In this document: in pieces, positions 61,555-64,000 of the stretch
How the letters are laid out: each line of letters starts with the position of its first letter
Position numbering within the stretch: position 1 is the first letter of the stretch
NCBI RefSeq assembly: GCF_018882365.1
Contig: NZ_JACVOP010000001.1
Span: 910,449-974,448, forward strand
Length of the DNA stretch: 64,000 bases
Reading direction: 5' to 3'
Source of the DNA: Polynucleobacter sp. 71A-WALBACH
Lineage (GTDB): Bacteria; Pseudomonadota; Gammaproteobacteria; Burkholderiales; Burkholderiaceae
Program-made: the position numbers and the translations under genes
Notes under the pieces: generated by a model
What the model was told of the DNA's origin: nothing
Seen by the model: the letters and a program-made list of their open reading frames with translations, nothing else
The model's database searches: none

Positions 61555-62895
61555 TTAGTCTACGCCATAAAGAGGTGAGAAGCCGCCTCCCAAGGTTCTT
61601 AAATTTGTTGTTTGCCCTTGGTATATGCGACTTACTGAAATGAGTGAATTACCTTCAAAGACATAATCTCTAATATCGACTTTAAGATCAACCTCATTAC
61701 CATCAATCGTGATGGTTCGTTTGCTTGGTGGAATTACTTTTTGTGCAATATAGCTTTTATCCTTAATTTGACCCCATACGCCTTTAGTTAATTTATCTCC
61801 GCGATATACAGCGCGACTCCCATAGCCTTGACTGGGCTTGAAAAAGTAGTCTTTGCGATTTGTCCAAAGAGATTCTTCGTTTTTAGAGGACACTTTTACA
61901 GTCTCCGGAATGTGGCTTAGGAGTATTTCTTGTATAGCCAAGTCAACCCCTAGGGAGTCAAGATGTTCCCGATTGCTTAAGATGCAAAGGTTATCTTTAT
62001 TGGCAAATACTGCATGATTAAAGGGGTTTGGGGTGATGGCTACAAGATCTTGAAGATAAGCGTCTCTAAGCGCTTCGTATGATGAACCTTGAAAATAAAA
62101 GTCGGTCGTTCGGTTATAGATTAAGTCAATTTGGACTTCGCCGAAGTAAACCTTTTGATCTTTAATTACGAGACCATCTGGAGAGGTGATGATTGTCGTG
62201 ATTCCATGCTTTTGAAACAGGGCTTGGAAGAGTTGAAACTCAGGATATAAGAATTGTTCAGTTGGACTCTCATCAACGATTGCAATCGTCTTTAATTGCG
62301 CAGAAGGATCCCTATTGAAGGATCTCCACTCCCGGGTAAACATATCCAGAAAAGTCTCATAAATTTCATTGGGCATATTTCTTGCTCCCAAGCGTCTCTC
62401 TACTGGCTCACAGCAATTTATCGATGCCCCAATTTCAAGGGCAGAAATCATAGCGCCGCCTGCATTGGTATTGATTTCAATTAATTGCGGGCCATTTACC
62501 CCTAGGTGAAAATCAAATCCATAAAAAACACCACTTGTACTTTGTTGATGTCTAGCAATGGATGGAGCTTGCTCAAGAACTAATTTTTGAAATAAAGGCA
62601 TTTCGCAAACTTTATAGACCGCTTTTACTAATGCTTTCATCTGATCTAAGGCGGCTTGGTCAATAAATACTCCGCTACTTGAGAGCATCGAGCCTATCTT
62701 TGTAGCAGTTGAATCAGCAAGGTCCAGAGCACTAATAAGGCGATGAACCTCAATATCTAGTTTCTGTTTGTCTACGCTGATGCAGTTGCACTGGGCATTG
62801 AGTTTGGCGGCTTTATCTGACATGGATTTCGAATCTACTATCTTTTTGGTGGGGGATGGTGGGGGTTCTTGTAGCACTTTACGATAAACACCCAT
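61555..62895 (-). CDS. Unidentified large protein, ATP-grasp-like
   Basis: A 446-residue soluble protein. Blocks resembling ATP-grasp enzymes are GFDFHLGVNGPQLIEINTNA GG (residues about 125-147, split here), VAITPNPFNHAVFANKDNLC, and YFFKPSQGYGSRAVYRGD (about 345-362) followed by VDLKVDIRDYVFEG. The order could be a glutathionylspermidine-synthase-like or peptide-ligase fold. An internal Met at 62823 is an alternative start. No clear ribosome site at either. It stands alone between two metal-related groups; function not assigned. Confidence 0.55.
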   Translation of the reverse strand: MGVYRKVLQEPPPSPTKKIVDSKSMSDKAAKLNAQCNCISVDKQKLDIEVHRLISALDLADSTATKIGSMLSSSGVFIDQAALDQMKALVKAVYKVCEMPLFQKLVLEQAPSIARHQQSTSGVFYGFDFHLGVNGPQLIEINTNAGGAMISALEIGASINCCEPVERRLGARNMPNEIYETFLDMFTREWRSFNRDPSAQLKTIAIVDESPTEQFLYPEFQLFQALFQKHGITTIITSPDGLVIKDQKVYFGEVQIDLIYNRTTDFYFQGSSYEALRDAYLQDLVAITPNPFNHAVFANKDNLCILSNREHLDSLGVDLAIQEILLSHIPETVKVSSKNEESLWTNRKDYFFKPSQGYGSRAVYRGDKLTKGVWGQIKDKSYIAQKVIPPSKRTITIDGNEVDLKVDIRDYVFEGNSLISVSRIYQGQTTNLRTLGGGFSPLYGVD

Positions 62896-63023
62896 TTACA
62901 AACCAAATGGATTATTCACATCTTCTTGAATTTATAGCCTCAATAGCCCAGTAAGTTAATACCTAGACTCAAAATGTGAAGAGTAAGGCCGACAAAACGC
63001 TAAATTCAGTGTAATATTAAACA

Positions 63024-63392
63024 ATGCGGAAAGTATGCGTTTTCTTATGTTTAAGTTTTTTTATTAGCCTGATTCATGCGGCTAGCATGCCCGTATTCGT
63101 TTCCGATCAACACCATGCGCACCAGTCCCAAGCTGCGACTCATGCTGATAATGCTGACTCTCATATGCAGCATAAGCAATGTAACGATTGCACTTCATCG
63201 ATAGAAAAGTCGGCAAAGAAAGTGGCTACAAAGTGCCATACCGCTTCTCAGTGCTGCGTTGGTATTGCTGATTTAACAGTTTCATCCTCCGTAGTTGCTC
63301 CTTTGCAGTATGCGGACAATCTACTGCCTTACGCTCCTACTTTGGCACTCGGCCAATCGCTAGGTAGCATTTACAAACCCCCTCGGATTTAA
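63024..63392 (+). CDS. Exported His/Cys-rich protein, start of a second metal operon
   Basis: A 122-residue protein with signal peptide (VCVFLCLSFFISLIHA) and a His- and Cys-rich mature part: DQHHAHQSQAATHADNADSH, MQHKQCNDC, KCHTASQCC. Similar small proteins precede copper or zinc RND operons (DUF2946/CzcI-like). 66 bases before the next gene. Confidence 0.7.
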   Translation: MRKVCVFLCLSFFISLIHAASMPVFVSDQHHAHQSQAATHADNADSHMQHKQCNDCTSSIEKSAKKVATKCHTASQCCVGIADLTVSSSVVAPLQYADNLLPYAPTLALGQSLGSIYKPPRI

Positions 63393-63458
63393 ATTTCCTC
63401 AGTAGTAAGTAGATTTTGGCGACAAGTCTTGTCGCTACGTTTGTCTATTGGAGAAATT

Positions 63459-63776
63459 ATGAGCATATTTAAATGCATGTGGGGCAATGGAATGTTTCTA
63501 TTGGCGCTCACATTACTAGGTAGTCCAGTTGCATCGGCGCAAGATGCGGCGGTAAATGGTTCTTCGGCAAAGTTTATTGCCGAGTCGCTGCAGTACACGT
63601 CAGTATTTAAAAATTATCAGCCTTATTCGGAAGAGGAGATCATTCCTTGGAGGCAGGCTAACGCTACCGTCCAAAAGATCGGCGGATGGAAAGTGTATGC
63701 AAAAGAAGCTGCTCAGGCTGATGTGGCGCCAACAAGCGAAGAGCACTCGAAAAATCATCACGAGGGAGTTAAATGA
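63459..63776 (+). CDS. Small exported protein of the second metal operon
   Basis: A 105-residue protein. Signal peptide (NGMFLLALTLLGSPVASAQ), a short helical domain (FKNYQPYSEEEIIPWRQAN; IGGWKVYAKEAAQ) and a His-containing tail (HSKNHHEG). TTGGAG precedes ATG 63459; an upstream in-frame start at 63429 contains that site. Its stop overlaps the next ATG (ATGA). Not recognised beyond its context. Confidence 0.65.
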   Translation: MSIFKCMWGNGMFLLALTLLGSPVASAQDAAVNGSSAKFIAESLQYTSVFKNYQPYSEEEIIPWRQANATVQKIGGWKVYAKEAAQADVAPTSEEHSKNHHEGVK

Positions 63777-64000
63777 TGATGACCATGCCTTTCAATAAAC
63801 GATACAAAATAGTATCAATCTTATTTGCGAGTGCTCTTACTGGATGCGCTAGCGTCAATATTGACGAGGCCTTACAAAAAACGAATCTAGATTCGAGTAA
63901 ATTTACTAATGGCCAGGTTGTTTTAGCAAAATCGTCAGATGAGCGTGATGTTCTTCAGGGTAGAGCTCAGGAGCTGCTGGCTAAGAATTTAAATCAAAGC
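63773..64000 (+). CDS. TolC-family outer-membrane lipoprotein, 5' part (runs off window)
   Basis: 76 codons are visible from ATG 63773. A lipoprotein signal peptide ends in the lipobox ALTGCASVN (modified Cys about residue 24), followed by IDEALQKTNLDSSKFTNGQV and a helix rich in Glu/Gln. This start resembles NodT/CusC-like channel lipoproteins of metal efflux operons. Assignment is tentative because most of the gene is outside. Confidence 0.55.
   Translation, partial: MMMTMPFNKRYKIVSILFASALTGCASVNIDEALQKTNLDSSKFTNGQVVLAKSSDERDVLQGRAQELLAKNLNQS

Overview
The window looks like the chromosome of a small freshwater betaproteobacterium close to Polynucleobacter (Burkholderiaceae). The basis is modest GC content, several Bug-type (TctC-like) periplasmic binding proteins, and familiar Burkholderiales operons for malonate decarboxylase, Liv-type ABC transport and CzcICBA metal efflux. 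No rRNA gene, intact tRNA gene, CRISPR array or complete recombinase gene was seen. The genus assignment is inference from gene content.

Left third (1-25.6 kb), organic acid and acyl-CoA catabolism. mmsA/mmsB-type dehydrogenases come first. They are followed by a Bug binding protein and a complete, tightly overlapping malonate decarboxylase set mdcA-C-D-E-G-B-H. Next come a fatty-acid-hydroxylase-like membrane di-iron protein, an ABM-like protein, a GntR regulator, a five-gene branched-chain-type ABC transporter, a MetX-like hydrolase, a PhyH dioxygenase, an alcohol dehydrogenase, a cysteine-dioxygenase-like cupin, an FlK-like thioesterase, a TauD-like dioxygenase, two SDRs and another Bug protein. 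The substrate of this oxygenase-rich cluster is not identifiable from sequence.

25-32 kb: a DsbA-fold isomerase and a Bug protein face a second GntR-controlled operon (CMD-like, beta-hydroxyacid dehydrogenase, Bug, aldehyde dehydrogenase). Matching GntR operators lie before the regulator gene and before this operon.

32-50.6 kb is the accessory part and the most interesting. The 3' half of a tRNA-Lys(UUU) gene recurs on the minus strand at 33335, 35851, 37504, 41775, 42773 and 50538 (three copies identical over 45 nt), plus an eroded possible copy at 32293. Most copies have a terminator directly beyond the CCA end. tRNA-Phe 3' ends recur on the plus strand (34224, 35995, 37259). These fragments cut the region into cassettes: CspA/IF-1 and a Ntn hydrolase; a lone outer-membrane protein; a defence cassette (unknown HTH protein, XRE/AbiEii toxin-antitoxin pair, Pycsar-type TIR effector and pyrimidine cyclase); a scrap with the C-terminus of a tyrosine recombinase beside a secretin fragment; and a stress/carboxylate module (Dps, OsmC/Ohr with two tiny coupled ORFs, PanE-like reductase, LysR, class II aldolase, TRAP transporter). 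The pattern suggests serial integration at tRNA 3' ends followed by loss of the integrase genes.

50.9-64 kb: heavy-metal resistance. A czcI-czcC-orf-czcB-czcA-orf operon is followed by a CadR/PbrR-like MerR regulator divergent from a CadA/ZntA P-type ATPase with a textbook 19-bp-spacer promoter. Then come a Met-rich periplasmic protein, a large unidentified ATP-grasp-like protein, and the start of another exported-protein/TolC lipoprotein operon cut by the window end.
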